From: Roridomyces roridus
Lineage: Eukaryota > Basidiomycota > Agaricomycetes > Agaricales > Mycenaceae
DNA length: 64,000 nucleotides
Direction of reading: 5' to 3'
Assembly (NCBI GenBank): GCA_029378245.1
Contig: JARKIF010000022.1
Coordinates: forward strand, 372,001 to 436,000
The notes beneath the pieces are model-generated. The model was given only the letters and a program-made list of their open reading frames with translations. It searched no databases and was not told where the DNA came from. Shown piece after piece: positions 1 to 10,520 of the stretch (position 1 is the stretch's first letter; every line of letters begins with the position of its first letter). A program made the translations under genes and the position numbers.

Positions 1-406
1 CGCCAGCGGAACTGCACATTCTTTGCGCCGGGTGTGTCACGTTTCCGTGACGTCTCGGCGGTCAGGCATAGGTGAGAATGTATGTATTAGAAAGCTTGGG
101 TGACTTGATGAAGGATAGGTTTGCTAACTACATTTGTGGAGCTCCCTTCTGTTCACGAGGCACCGTAATCAGGTTAGCGAGGGTGTAATTCGGGCGTTCG
201 CTGTTTATCCTCGGGGAATCACAGCGCCGGTGAGTTTGACTTTCCCGCAGTCTGTCCGTAATCGGGATATATCTGTAGCCAGTGCACCGGCACGATTGCA
301 ACCCCGGGTCTGTCCTTGGTATCGCGCTATTCCCCATCGGAAAACCACGCTCTTTCGCTAACTTAAAGGTAGACCTCCCACTCACTTCTCCACCCATCAA
401 AGTAGG
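1..406. other. No gene recognised
   Basis: No open frame here has recognisable protein features or paired splice sites. It is the upstream region of the gene starting at 407. I see no clear TATA box within 100 nt of that start. Confidence 0.5.
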
Positions 407-1550
407 ATGATGACCCTCAATCTCGCCAAATACCACAACCAGACGGCCGCCGCCGCTCTCCTTTTTGAAAGCAAGCACGGCAACAAGGGTCTCCGCATTG
501 AAGCTCCCGGGATATGCAAGGAGTTCACAGACAGGTCATACATTGGTTCAGGTGAATGCATCTCTCTTATTCCTCATCGGTCCCATGTTGACCAAACGCA
601 GACCCCCAGGGCGTCCTCTACTACTACAGCGCCGATGATTTCGAGCATCAGGATGAGCGCGACAAAGGCCCTGTTGTGTCATGCTACACGGTGCACAAGC
701 TTGTGGACACCAAAGGCGATGCCGCAGTGCACATCATGTTCTGGAATGACGGCCAATCAGAGGAAAAACCGTTTGCTGAGGTTCGTTGGCAATTCCTCAT
801 GAGACAATTCAATCTAAGCACGTATCTGTCAAGTTCGTGGCAAAAGACCCTGTATGTCATCCATCATTTGCATCTCGCTCGACCAATCAACTTGCAACAG
901 CAAGGCCTGGTTAGCGCATACAACATGGACGGTTATGCGTCGAAAGTGTGTGGTATCGCAGCTCCCCTGGCAGATTGTAATATTTGCACGATAGGGCGCT
1001 TGGGTCAACCTCGACATGGCCATGTGCACTGCGTTTGTGCGGAAGACCAGCACCGAGGACAAGATCACTCTCACCGTAGACGCGCTCAACGGTATGACCG
1101 CGGTGTGGTACGACGGCAAGACTGTTGGCGGCGGGCAGGGTAAAACGCTGGACGGCAAGTCCATCGGTCAGTCTGGGATCTGGGTTTGCTTCTATTCAAG
1201 ACGCGGAGCTGATATAAAGGACACCAGCGGTATCCGGCAACCTCTCGTTCAAGAAGCTCCGCGACCTCAAGAAAGGGATTTTCGCCAAATACAACAACGA
1301 CCACATTGTGTTCTACTCCAACGACTGGATCAGCACGGATTTCACCGCATATGTGCGTATTTTCGGGTGGACACAACTAGTCGACTGATTCGTCTTGGTA
1401 GTTCATACGTGCGTTCTTCCAGGAATCAAGGATCTCGAATCTCAACCTCGTTTCTTTCTTTCTTACCCAGCTTCGGAGGCCTCCGTTCGCACGCTTGGAA
1501 TTCCGGCGAAGGACACTCAAATCTACGCGGGCGTCACCTGGTCGGCTTGA
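407..1550 (+). CDS. Hypothetical protein A, 250 aa, seven exons
   Basis: I do not recognise the family. Seven exons (407-488, 602-780, 834-851, 901-945, 995-1166, 1228-1356, 1423-1550) join in frame to about 250 residues ending at TGA 1548-1550. Exon 3 is only 18 nt. There is no signal peptide or membrane segment, so a cytosolic protein is likely. The middle holds a tract with GVLYYYSADDF, VHIMFWNDG and PFAEFVAKDP, then MDGYASK and WVNLDMAMCTAFVRK; the C-terminus has FYSNDWISTDF. The alternating hydrophobic pattern suggests mostly beta structure, which is inference. A diverged second copy lies 1.2 kb downstream and confirms which parts are conserved, including the intron position after PFAE. 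Exon borders come from GT-AG sites and frame only. Confidence 0.6.
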
Positions 1551-2642
1551 GGCAAGGTGGCATCAAATTGTCATGTCGGCTGGAAGAATTGAATGGAGTA
1601 ATGTATATCAGATTGTACTTGTGAAACATGCTTGTAAATCAAGTAGTATTCTCCCAAGATCTTCTTTACTGTGAGCCGTTTTGTAATTCGTCGACTGAGT
1701 GTCATCAAACTTGGAATGTGGCCTGCGGTGTGACGGTGCCTCCTATGTGGTCCTGTGGGTATCAATGCCACGTGGTCTATCTCGCTTGCTTTTCGCCACT
1801 GGCACCAAACTGGCACCACGTCCGAATATGACGCATCCTGGTCTACTTGAAGAATTCTCATCGAACTCGTCAAATGACCACTGTCCAGGCTACGTTGGGC
1901 TTACTCGTGGCTGCACAAACTCTGGGATCCCCTGGTCCTGGGTCCATCGAAAATCCACGGGTCTCGGCACGGGTGACGGAGACTTTTTAGGCCAGCGACG
2001 CTAGAACGGACCAGATTTCATATCTTCAAGAAGTGAGAAACGACCGGTACTATGGCTTTTCGGAGGAGGAGAATGTCCAACGAATCGGTGAGAAGACTAG
2101 TCTCCTCTTCGCACAAAACATGAGAGATTTACCAGGTGAGAGGTTAGCAAGAGATAGATTCCCCCGCTCAAGCGTTCTCCACTTGACGGGCCGAGCGGAG
2201 GAGACTCGCGTTCGTACTAGTGGTCTGTTTGGCGAGCGGACAGTCTGGTCTCATACACGTTCTTCCCACTGCGCATACCTTATGCCTAGGGCGTTGACAT
2301 CTCTATACTGATGTCAAAGTTGGAGTTGTCTCCCCTGTGGCCGCCGATCTTCGGAAACTGTCGATGACCGGTTCTATTTCTGGATTTGTCTCAACATTAA
2401 CAACATTGGTGGTTCCGATAGCGCAAGCGATAATTCCAGTTGTCAATTGTGCACTCCAATTCGATGTAGGTATTGTATGTGTCTCTCGCCTAGCGCGGTT
2501 CGTCTTCCTCGGAAATATTCGCCACCGGGTCTATTTCTGTGTCTCTGGCCAGCCAAGATCGCTCAAACTAACGTCCATCCAAGAGGACTGTCTAACTGTG
2601 ACATCCAACATGATCCACATATGCGAAATGGAAAGAGCAGAG
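1551..2642. other. Intergenic, no gene recognised
   Basis: Between the two paralogues. Several short open frames are present in all directions, none with recognisable motifs or supported by splice sites. I see no repeat structure. Confidence 0.4.
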
Positions 2643-2651
2643 GTATAAAAA
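2643..2651 (+). promoter_or_regulatory. TATA box of the second paralogue
   Basis: The sequence GTATAAAAA lies about 105 nt before the first ATG of the downstream copy and is followed by a CT-rich leader (repeated CTCA), a common fungal core-promoter layout. Its survival suggests that the decayed copy could still be transcribed. Confidence 0.5.
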
Positions 2652-2754
2652 CTGGATATCAGCAGCACTCTCACTCACTCACTTTTCTAGTCGAGCCCAC
2701 TCACAAGACGACCATCACCTCCAAGCTCCATAACCAGACCGTCGCCGCACCGAC

Positions 2755-3387
2755 CATGCGTGGATTGGGACTGGTAAGCGCCGCTTCCTAGTCGTTGCTC
2801 CTCTGTGAACCATGTTTCTGACGATACATCGAACAGACCCCGAGGGACTCCTCTACTACAACAGTCGCGACGATTTCGAGCCCCAGGATGAGAGGCAGGG
2901 CGGCAAGATCTCCGCGAACTACAAAGTCCACAAGGTCATGGACAACGGGGAGAAATACGTGAACATCAAGTTCTGGAGAGATGGAGACACCGAGGCCCAG
3001 GCGTTTGCTGAGGTGAGCGGTGAATAGACGGGTCAATAACGGGCGCTGACGCACGAACGCGTAGTTCATCGGCAAGGACCCGGTTCGTCGGCTACAACTG
3101 CAAGGAACAGATTTTTTAGCTTACCTGTTTCCGAAAGGCTGCCCTCGTCGACTCGTACGGGATGGATGGATACTCTTCCGCGGTGATTACTTCCGCGTTG
3201 AGTATGTATTGATCGGACGTATTGACAATCTCACCAGGGCGACTGGGTCAACCTCGATATCAGTATCTGTACCGCCTTCGTGCGCAAGATCAGTACCGAG
3301 AACAAGATTCTGCAGTGCAATCGGCGAAAGGGTGATATTTTGCGTAAGATGGAGGCTGCTTGGAATCACAACGCTGGCGGTTGGTGA
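2755..3387 (+). pseudogene. Decayed paralogue of hypothetical protein A
   Basis: The block 2837-3012 encodes a close relative of exon 2 of the gene at 407 (GLLYYNSRDDF, VNIKFWRDGD, AFAE), followed by an intron at the same place and FIGKDP. Further matches are MDGYSSA near 3165 and WVNLDISICTAFVRKIST near 3240. After that the match fails: the frame runs into TGA at 3385-3387, and the C-terminal third of protein A has no counterpart. The putative first exon (ATG 2755, MRGLGL) also joins in the wrong phase. The copy is therefore read as truncated and frameshifted. A fast-diverging functional gene with a different 3' end cannot be excluded. Confidence 0.6.
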
Positions 3388-5214
3388 GGCCGGTGAGGAG
3401 GGTGAGGATGAGAAGGATGTCGTTTTTGAGGCATGAAAAACACAACATCGCGTTACGGAACTTGTATGGAGGCTCGATAGTAGGAGGGCGCCGGCGGAGA
3501 AACCAGGATGCCCATACTCCCAGATGAGACGGTCTCCGGAGTTAATCACTTCATACTAACAGAACTGCTCATGCTCCCCGTCCGTCGCTGCAATCAACCT
3601 CCGCACGGCATCTTGCAAGTCCGGCTCCGAAGTATTGGGGCGCTCTGCTGCAACACTCACCAATCCATCAAGAAACCGCGAACTCGCCGTACGTAGCGGG
3701 TACAAGTGAATTTTGATGCTATCCGGTCCTAGTAGCACAGCATGCAGCGTTAGCAGCCCACGGCCACGCGCCAGCCGTTGCGAGTACGCGCTCCGCTGAT
3801 AAGGCGTGCATGCGGCTACGCGTGAAATACACCAATTTTCGCTCTTTTATCAAAGACTTATTACGTCTCCGAGCATATGAGGCTACAGAGGGTATACGTT
3901 CTCCTCGGGACGGTATATTAAACCCTAAATGGTCGCAAGCTGGCGGGAATGTACATACCTGCCGGGCTCTAGGAAACGGCTGACAGCCGCGTACTATTGC
4001 ACCAAGGGTGACTAAGAGAAACCATCAAGCCTTTTCGCTGGCTGCCATGAAACTGACTCTCGGGTCAACCTCTATACCAATTCCACGGGCAGTCTTCACT
4101 ATCCGGGGAACCATGATTTGGAATTGGAAATGATCGAGGCTCCTCCCGGGAGTCCGCTGATCAATGATATCATAGATGATCGGTCGATCACTCTGAATTT
4201 GAACGGAATTGAAAGAAACGAGCACCGTACAGCCACTAGATAGTGTGGACATGGCGGGATGTGAAATGCCATCCTCCGGGCAGAGCCATTATCAAAGCCT
4301 ATCTCGCGGGAGTTTAATAAACTACCCCCGGGTTGGTAGCTAGGTTTCCCGGAGGTGCCGTTCCCGAGCCGCCTTAGTGCCGACATGACAGTTTGACATC
4401 CGTCACCGGGAATCTCTCCCGCTGATGAATTGAAACCAGATAGAACACCGGCGTGGTTCCCGGCAACCAGCGGGAACACATTGGCAGATGCCGATGGCCG
4501 GCCGAATGTGCTGACTGAGGTTGCGAGCACGCAATCTGTCGCAATTGATGTCCCGCAGGACCATTTCCCTAATAAGTGCCTAGGGTCACTCGGAACACCT
4601 CCCGGGAAGATGCGACGTGTCATCCGCACGCAATTATACCATATTTATCAGTGCCCGCAAAATGTATATAAGCCGCAGTAGTTTACCGTGTACAGTAGTA
4701 GACCCGACCGCTCTCTTAGGAGGCAACTGGACGATCACTCAGAATTTATTGATTGGATTTGAATTACACTTGAAATCGAAGCTTCCTCCGGGACTTCACC
4801 TTAGAATCCGAATAGAAAGCTTGCTTGCATTCCCCCCTGTCTGTCTTGCGTGGTTGACCTTTGGTCCCCGGGACTTGAAACTTGAAACTTGAATACTTGC
4901 AAGCTTGATCTTGTGTGGTTGACCTCGCGTCCCCGAGATCCCCGAATCCATTGATAACCCTCTTTGCGGGAAGACTACTCAGGCTTACCTGTTACTTTGA
5001 ATTGAACATCCCGCTCCCGCGGAATTGATATTTGCACATTGGTCTTGACGGACGATACGCCTGTCCTACCACCCCGAACACACACACGAGAAGTATTGAT
5101 TTGAAGTTGTGAGATTTGGATTAAAGATTTGTTAGTTGTTGGTTTGAGATTACTCGCCTTCAGCTCGTACTTATTTTGAGTCTTGATTTCACGGCTGCAC
5201 GTCGGTGCACCGTT
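3388..5214. other. Intergenic with diverged internal repeats
   Basis: No gene recognised. Two stretches resemble each other: around 4125-4215 and 4725-4790 both contain GATCACTC-GAATTT beside a (C/G)TCC(T/C)CCGGGA(C/G)T motif. A short tandem repeat, TTGACCT-G-TCCCCG, occurs at about 4855 and 4918, with GACTTGAAACTTGAAACTTGAA at 4870-4892. This looks like old repeat debris. Confidence 0.4.
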
Positions 5215-7011
5215 TCACCGCAACGGTTCGTTCAGGTTCGTTAACGGTTGTACCTCAATGACAACCGAGGTCTCGGTCTCAATACGAGGAGTGTAGTCGT
5301 ATGTGACTAGGAAAAGCGTGTTGGGTTGGACCACCATGAATTCGATGATTTTGAGGGCAATGTCGAGTCGGCGAGTGTTGTACGTCGAATGCAGGAGCGC
5401 GCGTAGGAATGAGCTGTCGCGGAACTTGCCCAACAACGCGGACGACGTGAGTACTGATGAGGGTCAAGATCGTTTTCCTATCGTTCAAGGACTAACCTCG
5501 ACATTCGCTCCGGTGGCCTTCCACCCAATCCGAGCGTTGGCATGTTTGCGAACAATAGGCGGCGAAGCTGCAGCCAGAACAGCGGCGGAAACAGTGTCTT
5601 TTGTCCACCCTTTCGCACTGGCAAGACGACTCGTTAGATAATGGTTCGGCATGAAATACAGTGTGAGCAAACCTGAAGGTTATCGCACGCCAGCGTAGCG
5701 TGAGCTCGGTCCATCTGCCAGGTCTCCACGAGTAACATACGACTATCCACAATGTTTTTGAACGCCATCCAAGATGGATAGAGCACCGACTGCGTAAACG
5801 CCGTGCTCCTTGATGCAGTATCCACCCGAGAAAGAGCGGTCTTGAGTTCCGCGATGGCGGAGGGGAAGCGCAAGACGCGCGGAAGTACAACGCGAAGCAT
5901 GTGGGGAAATACCCCGGCGTCGGGCGCCGCCGGTCCCAACTTTTCGCCCCAGGCGATGATGCGCTCCAGCAGGCCGGCGTGGACAGCCCGGAGCGTCCAT
6001 TTGTAGCTGGGCATGAGCCCGAGGTAGGACATGAGGATGGAGGGCGCCATGTGAATACCCACAGGAAGGTCTGGCAGACGATTCCTGTGACTGTCAAGTG
6101 GGGGGTTTCCCTCGATGGCGAGCGCCGAAATTAGGAAAGGAATGACCCCCTTCGCGATAAATTGCTGAGATATGTCCGGGGCAACGACTTTTATTTGCGC
6201 CAGTAGGGTTAGGACGGGCGTAATCACCATAGATGCGATGTAAGGACTCGCGCTCGTCGTCGCCAACGATATGGTTTTCGTCACCGTATCCAGAAGGGAT
6301 TTGACGTTGCCCCCGCAGCCTTCAATGAGTTCCGCGATGTGCTCTTCATTTTGGATTTCGTCCAGAGCGAGGAGTGGGCTGGATCCACCCGCTAGCACGT
6401 TGTGGATATTGGGGACAGGAACCTGCATGAGTGCCGTCCAAGCTGAGGCAAGCACACGTCGAACTCCGTTCGTAGACTCGACCACCTTGTACGTTTCAGG
6501 ACAATTCCAGAATCCCATGAGAGCCTGGGATAGGCTCATCTCCCACGAGGTCCGCTCGGCAGGCGACAGGGCGAGAACAGATTCGGAATCCGAGAAGAAT
6601 TCCATCCATGCATGAACTCGGGGCCAAAGTTCTACCATCGCCGTGGACGAAAGGTGCGGGTCGTGAGCTACAACAGCGAGGCAAGAGACGGCTAACACGG
6701 CACGGACTACGGAGCTTGGTCGAGACGATGCGGTGGTCATCGTGTCCAAGACGTCCGGAGAAGGGATAAGAGATGGATCCAAAGTCGTATAAATGACTGG
6801 TAGAAGACCTGGAGACTCGGATTGCGTCAGATTGTTCGCAGCTCTCTGCAGCTGGGCGATGGCTTCCGTCGAGCCATTCATCGCAGCCGATGCCGCGGTC
6901 TGTGAGGGCATGATGTTGTAGAAACATTCATAAGAGCTATGTACTCACCCGTAGCTTCCAGGGCAGCCTTGAGATGTTGCGTGCATGGAGTGAGCTGTCG
7001 AGGGTGGTCAT
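5215..7011 (-). CDS. MYND-type zinc-finger protein, 549 aa
   Basis: Four exons (7011-6949, 6899-5673, 5617-5497, 5453-5215) join in frame. The short first exon (MTTLDSSLHARNISRLPWKL) was chosen because it splices in phase onto TAASAAMNGS and matches the N-terminus common in Agaricomycete MYND proteins. Most of the protein is a helical, probably ARM/HEAT-like region of about 400 residues with no catalytic motif. The MYND finger is at about residues 426-470 and its first cysteine pair (CDNLQC) is split by the second intron; the rest reads CSGC, YCSQTCQ, W and HRSEC, all zinc ligands present. MYND fingers bind proline-rich partner peptides. These proteins form expanded families in mushrooms and their specific role is unknown. 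Confidence 0.85.
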
Positions 7012-7358
7012 GGTAGGAAGGAGATGCAAGTCACAGCCACTGATGGCTGACCATTTTCTGATGGCCGTGTCTCTTTGTTCTCACGGCTACCAGGTAGGTT
7101 TCGCGAATAACTCTTCGTTGTAACCTGTAGTCTACCCCGTCGCTACTCTACCTCAAGACTCCTTTCTCGCGAGTCAGGCTTTCCCCAGTGCATACTGCAT
7201 AGACGAGCTTCGAGAGCCGGAAACGGATAACTGCATCATCGGTCCCTCTGGTTCCGGTCACTCTCCCTTCATCCTTGTAAAATCTGAAATCCAGGATCCG
7301 TGCATTATTCTCTGCCGGACGTACATAATTCCACTCTGCGTCCTTGAAATGTGCTCTG

Positions 7359-7598
7359 TCATATGGATCGAAGAATGGCCAAAGGGTAGGCAAACACAAC
7401 GCGCGCCTCGATGATGAGGAAGTTTGTGATGTTTGTGGACGGGAGGGTGCGGGCTGCGATGACGCCGGCGACGCCTCTGCCGAGGATGAGCACTGTCTTG
7501 TCGTTCTTGGTGTGTGTGTGTTCGGGGAGACTGAGGCGCCGATTGCGAGGGTCGCCGTGCTTCCGAGGAGAAGCAATGGGCCCAGAAGGGGGAGGCAT
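7359..7598 (-). pseudogene. Relic of an FAD amine oxidase N-terminus
   Basis: From ATG 7598 the frame reads into KTVLILGRGVAGVIAARTL and then NFLIIEAR, the Rossmann fold that binds the ADP part of FAD in polyamine and other flavin amine oxidases (GxGxxG followed by hhhhE). The first glycine of the motif is kept, but the frame ends at 7359 and no other oxidase motif follows; the next 200 nt read as unrelated sequence. A secretion-signal-like frame (LLLLGSTATLAIGA) overlaps in another register, suggesting a small frameshift in an originally secreted enzyme. The family assignment rests on about 40 residues. Confidence 0.55.
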
Positions 7599-7599
7599 C

Positions 7600-8126
7600 A
7601 AAGGGAGGCGGTCGGAGGAGAAGCGGGTCCTTTGTCGGCACGCCAAGAAGGATGCAGAGGTGTAGTTGTCAGTCGGGAAGCATGAGGTGACAGACTTGTG
7701 ACAGACCATGGCCACTCTTTGGAGTTGCTTTGAAGCGCTGACTAGAGAGCGCAGAACGAGCGGACCCGAGTGTCATCGATGCTCATTGAGCAGCTCGAGT
7801 TAGCCGTTCTCTGAGTAGTGGTGGCAAGGGACAAGGGTGGCACGTCGCTGGGAGCGATCAGAGCAAGATGAGAGCGGTAGGCAAGGTGACGGATCAAAGA
7901 TTTGTTGTGTCGTCTTTGGCTCATCAAGATCCTCTTTCTCCGGAACCGCCATCTTCACCACTTCGTTGTTCCTGGGACAGGTCTTCGTGCAGATCATTCT
8001 TTCTGTCGCTCGCGCTCCACACTCGGATAGACAACGCATGTTCGGGCTTCGAGCAAATCAACTCGATCGACGCCTTGCACGATCATCGATGTTCTAGACT
8101 CGCATGTGTCCTTCACTCAGCTCCGA
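7600..8126. other. Intergenic, no gene recognised
   Basis: Sequence between the amine-oxidase relic and the epimerase relic. Short open frames only, none with recognisable motifs. Confidence 0.4.
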
Positions 8127-9300
8127 CCAGTAAACGCCGCCACATAATAAATGTGCAGACCCTCGACCAGGCCACGCTTTCTGGCCGATCATCCCAACAG
8201 CGCCTGTGCCAGATACCGACGGAGCAGTGTGGTGCTCTGGAGCGCCTCCTCGTATATTGTACGATCCAGGTTACCAGCCACCATCATTGTGGACAGAAAG
8301 CACGCGCGGTTTTCTGGCTTCCTATATTCATGTGGAGCTTTCGCTCTCCAGATACGGCAACGAGCCTTCCCCAGAAGTCAACTAGTACTGACTCGGTATT
8401 CGGATTCGACGAAAATCCTGCCACCAACCAGCGCCGCCTTCCCTGCTACCTTGATGTACATCTCCGCGAGATCGTCCGCATGAATCGGCGCATACGTTCC
8501 ACCAGGTGTTCCGGGCCACGACACGCTCCCTTCCTTCACACCCTCAAACAACGGAATAAAGAGCGGTCGGACTCAAGAACGACTACTGGCCGCCCTCGAT
8601 GGCGATTCGAAAGTCCATGTCTCAACCTAGGACATGCCTCCTCTTGGCTCAATGAACACTGCTCATTTTCGTCCGCTCTCGTAGTCCGAATTTGCAGATG
8701 ACGTTTCGGAATCCGGATGGCTGCGTCGTGACTCGCCCCGCGACAAGATGACTTCAGCGATGTCTCACCCCTCCTTGCTCGCTTACACGGCTCATCGTGG
8801 CGTCCATTGCACTTCTGTCCTTGCGAGTATTCCGTTCGAGTCTGGGTGCAAGTCATATTCTCGAATGGCGCAGCAACCCCTTCGAGTCAATCTCTGCCTA
8901 ATATTGCTCCTGATCTCTTTGTCGTACGAAGGCTTTCTAATTCTGGGTCTCTCCTTCCTGCTTCGACGCCGGGCAAGTCTTCACCCCTCGCTGTCGGTGA
9001 TGCAGCACGCTCTCGATCCAGATGAAAGGCTGTCTATCCCCAGCTTCGCTCAGTCTGGCTCCGGAGGTGGATTTCTGTTGCTCATCTGCCACCGATTCTC
9101 TAATGCCTCCGAAGTAGCCTTCCGCCTGGTGAACATCTGTTCCAAGTATGAAGCCGGACGACCATTAGAATGACGTCTCCTTGTTGTAATATGGCCCAAG
9201 TGCGTACTCGGACCGCATTCTGACTCCTGAGAGCAAAAACAGCCCCCGCCGTATGCTCTTCGCCCTCGTTCGGCCGATCACAAGTGGGAAAACAGGCCAC
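8127..9300 (-). pseudogene. Decayed NAD(P)-epimerase paralogue
   Basis: Read on the minus strand, this stretch matches the intact epimerase-like gene at 27345-28420 along most of its length but in broken frames. Clear blocks are FPLVIGRTRA and ALRSQNAVRVR (9290-9180, the NAD-binding N-terminus), LFIPLFEGVKEG followed by WPGTPGGTYAPIHADDLAEMYIKVAG and LVGGRIF (8560-8410), HEYRKPEN (about 8330-8305) and YEEALQSTTLLRRYLAQALLG near the C-terminus (8250-8190). A TGA replaces the tryptophan codon after that last block, and at least three frameshifts separate the blocks. The middle, 8700-9180, is too diverged to align by eye. The copy is dead, and older than the tandem paralogue at the 5' end of the window appears to be. 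Confidence 0.75.
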
Positions 9301-10038
9301 GGTATTTCTTGCATTTTGTCATGTGGTCGTCTAAGAAATGACTCTCAACTCGGCGCTCTCAACGATTCCAACCCTAAAGAACACCCGACGTCATATGTGC
9401 GCCGTTACTTGGGTAAATTACCTTCCTTTCATTCACGAACTTGCTTCCCACAGGGTTTGTGGCGTTCAGAACGCCAACCGCCTGGATTACCTCCGCATTA
9501 CCTCCGCGTCTCCGCGTGGAACTTTTCCAACGGCATGAACGTATATCCATTCGTTTTGCCTCGTGTGTGGTGCACCCTGAAGGTTTTCAGCGCGGAAAAC
9601 GGTAACAAGGGCCCTGACGCTGGGCTTCACTTCGCACGCGCAGTATATTTGTCTCGATCACGCTGAATGGGCGGTCTAGATGGCGTCCCGACTTGGCCAC
9701 GGACCACGGTGACTTTGTGCGCATTCGTGACTTCACGAGTCATTGGAGACATGTTTAATTTTGACTTTGGACCGAGAAATCCTCCGTCAGTCTAGAACAA
9801 CGGTCGTAGCCATCTCCCAGGGCCATCTGTCTGATCCAGATCCGAGGGCTTCACCCACCCTTCCGCAGGACCGAAGAACTGCCCAACAGCTCCACAGCTC
9901 CACCTGCCTTGTCGCGAGCCGTGGGGTGAAGCGAATAGGTGATACCTGCCATTTGGAGGGCGGCGGTGCCGCGAGACGACATAAAAAGCGGATGATTCCC
10001 TCCTCCGATTCCCGCAGCCAGCCTCCGTCCTTTCAAAC
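9301..10038. other. Intergenic, no gene recognised
   Basis: Contains open frames of 60-140 codons without recognisable motifs. A weak TATA-like ACATAAAAAG lies near 9980, about 60 nt before the hydrophobin relic. Confidence 0.4.
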
Positions 10039-10520
10039 ATGTTCTCCAAGTTCAGGGTGCCTATCTCACTTGCCTTCTTCGTACGAATCTCGTTCTTTGT
10101 TGACCTTGCCCTAACTTCGACACCTAGTCCCTTGCGGCCGCCACCCCCACCCCAATCACCACGCCGGATTCACCCCAGTGGCGCAACAGCATTATGAGCT
10201 CGACGAGCGCAGTTGCGTCTGCCATCGCTGGGCTCCTCGGCATTGACCTCACTGGACTAAATGTCCGCGTTGGACTGAGTTGCAGCTCCATATATAACTG
10301 CTGTTGCTAACAATGGGTGCGTCTGCCGATTTGTCACAGGGTTGTCAATGAAGGCTGACTGAGTACAGCGGAGGGGCGAGTCTTTTTTGAGCCAGACCCT
10401 CGTGGCAATCTCATAACCATCAACTGTGTTCCCTTCACTGGCAACTGCTTGAACTCAAGGACTTTGAACTCTGCCGTAGTGTATGTACCACGCTATGGCG
10501 CTATGTGTATGATGCAGGGA
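10039..10520 (+). pseudogene. Class I hydrophobin relic
   Basis: ATG 10039 opens a signal-peptide exon (MFSKFRVPISLAFF), a 47-nt GT-AG intron follows (10081-10127), and the next exon reads SLAAATPTP, then SSTSAVASAIAGLLGIDLTGLNV and VGLSC. That is the characteristic body of an Agaricomycete class I hydrophobin between its third and fourth cysteine. The first cysteine cluster (C-x-CC) is missing, replaced by QWRNS. After VGLSC comes CSSIYNCC, shaped like C-x5-CC, then TAA at 10308-10310. Further hydrophobin-like sequence (NLITINCVPF, about 10405) sits in another frame. Hydrophobins coat aerial hyphae and spores; this one cannot make a normal eight-cysteine product. Confidence 0.65.

Noticed and set aside
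4000..5200. Transposon with coding capacity
   Set aside because: Only diverged short repeats; no transposase or RT motif in any frame.
7840..8700. A 277-codon plus-strand frame at 7868-8701
   Set aside because: It is antisense to the decayed epimerase, has no motif, and has a composition expected of chance.
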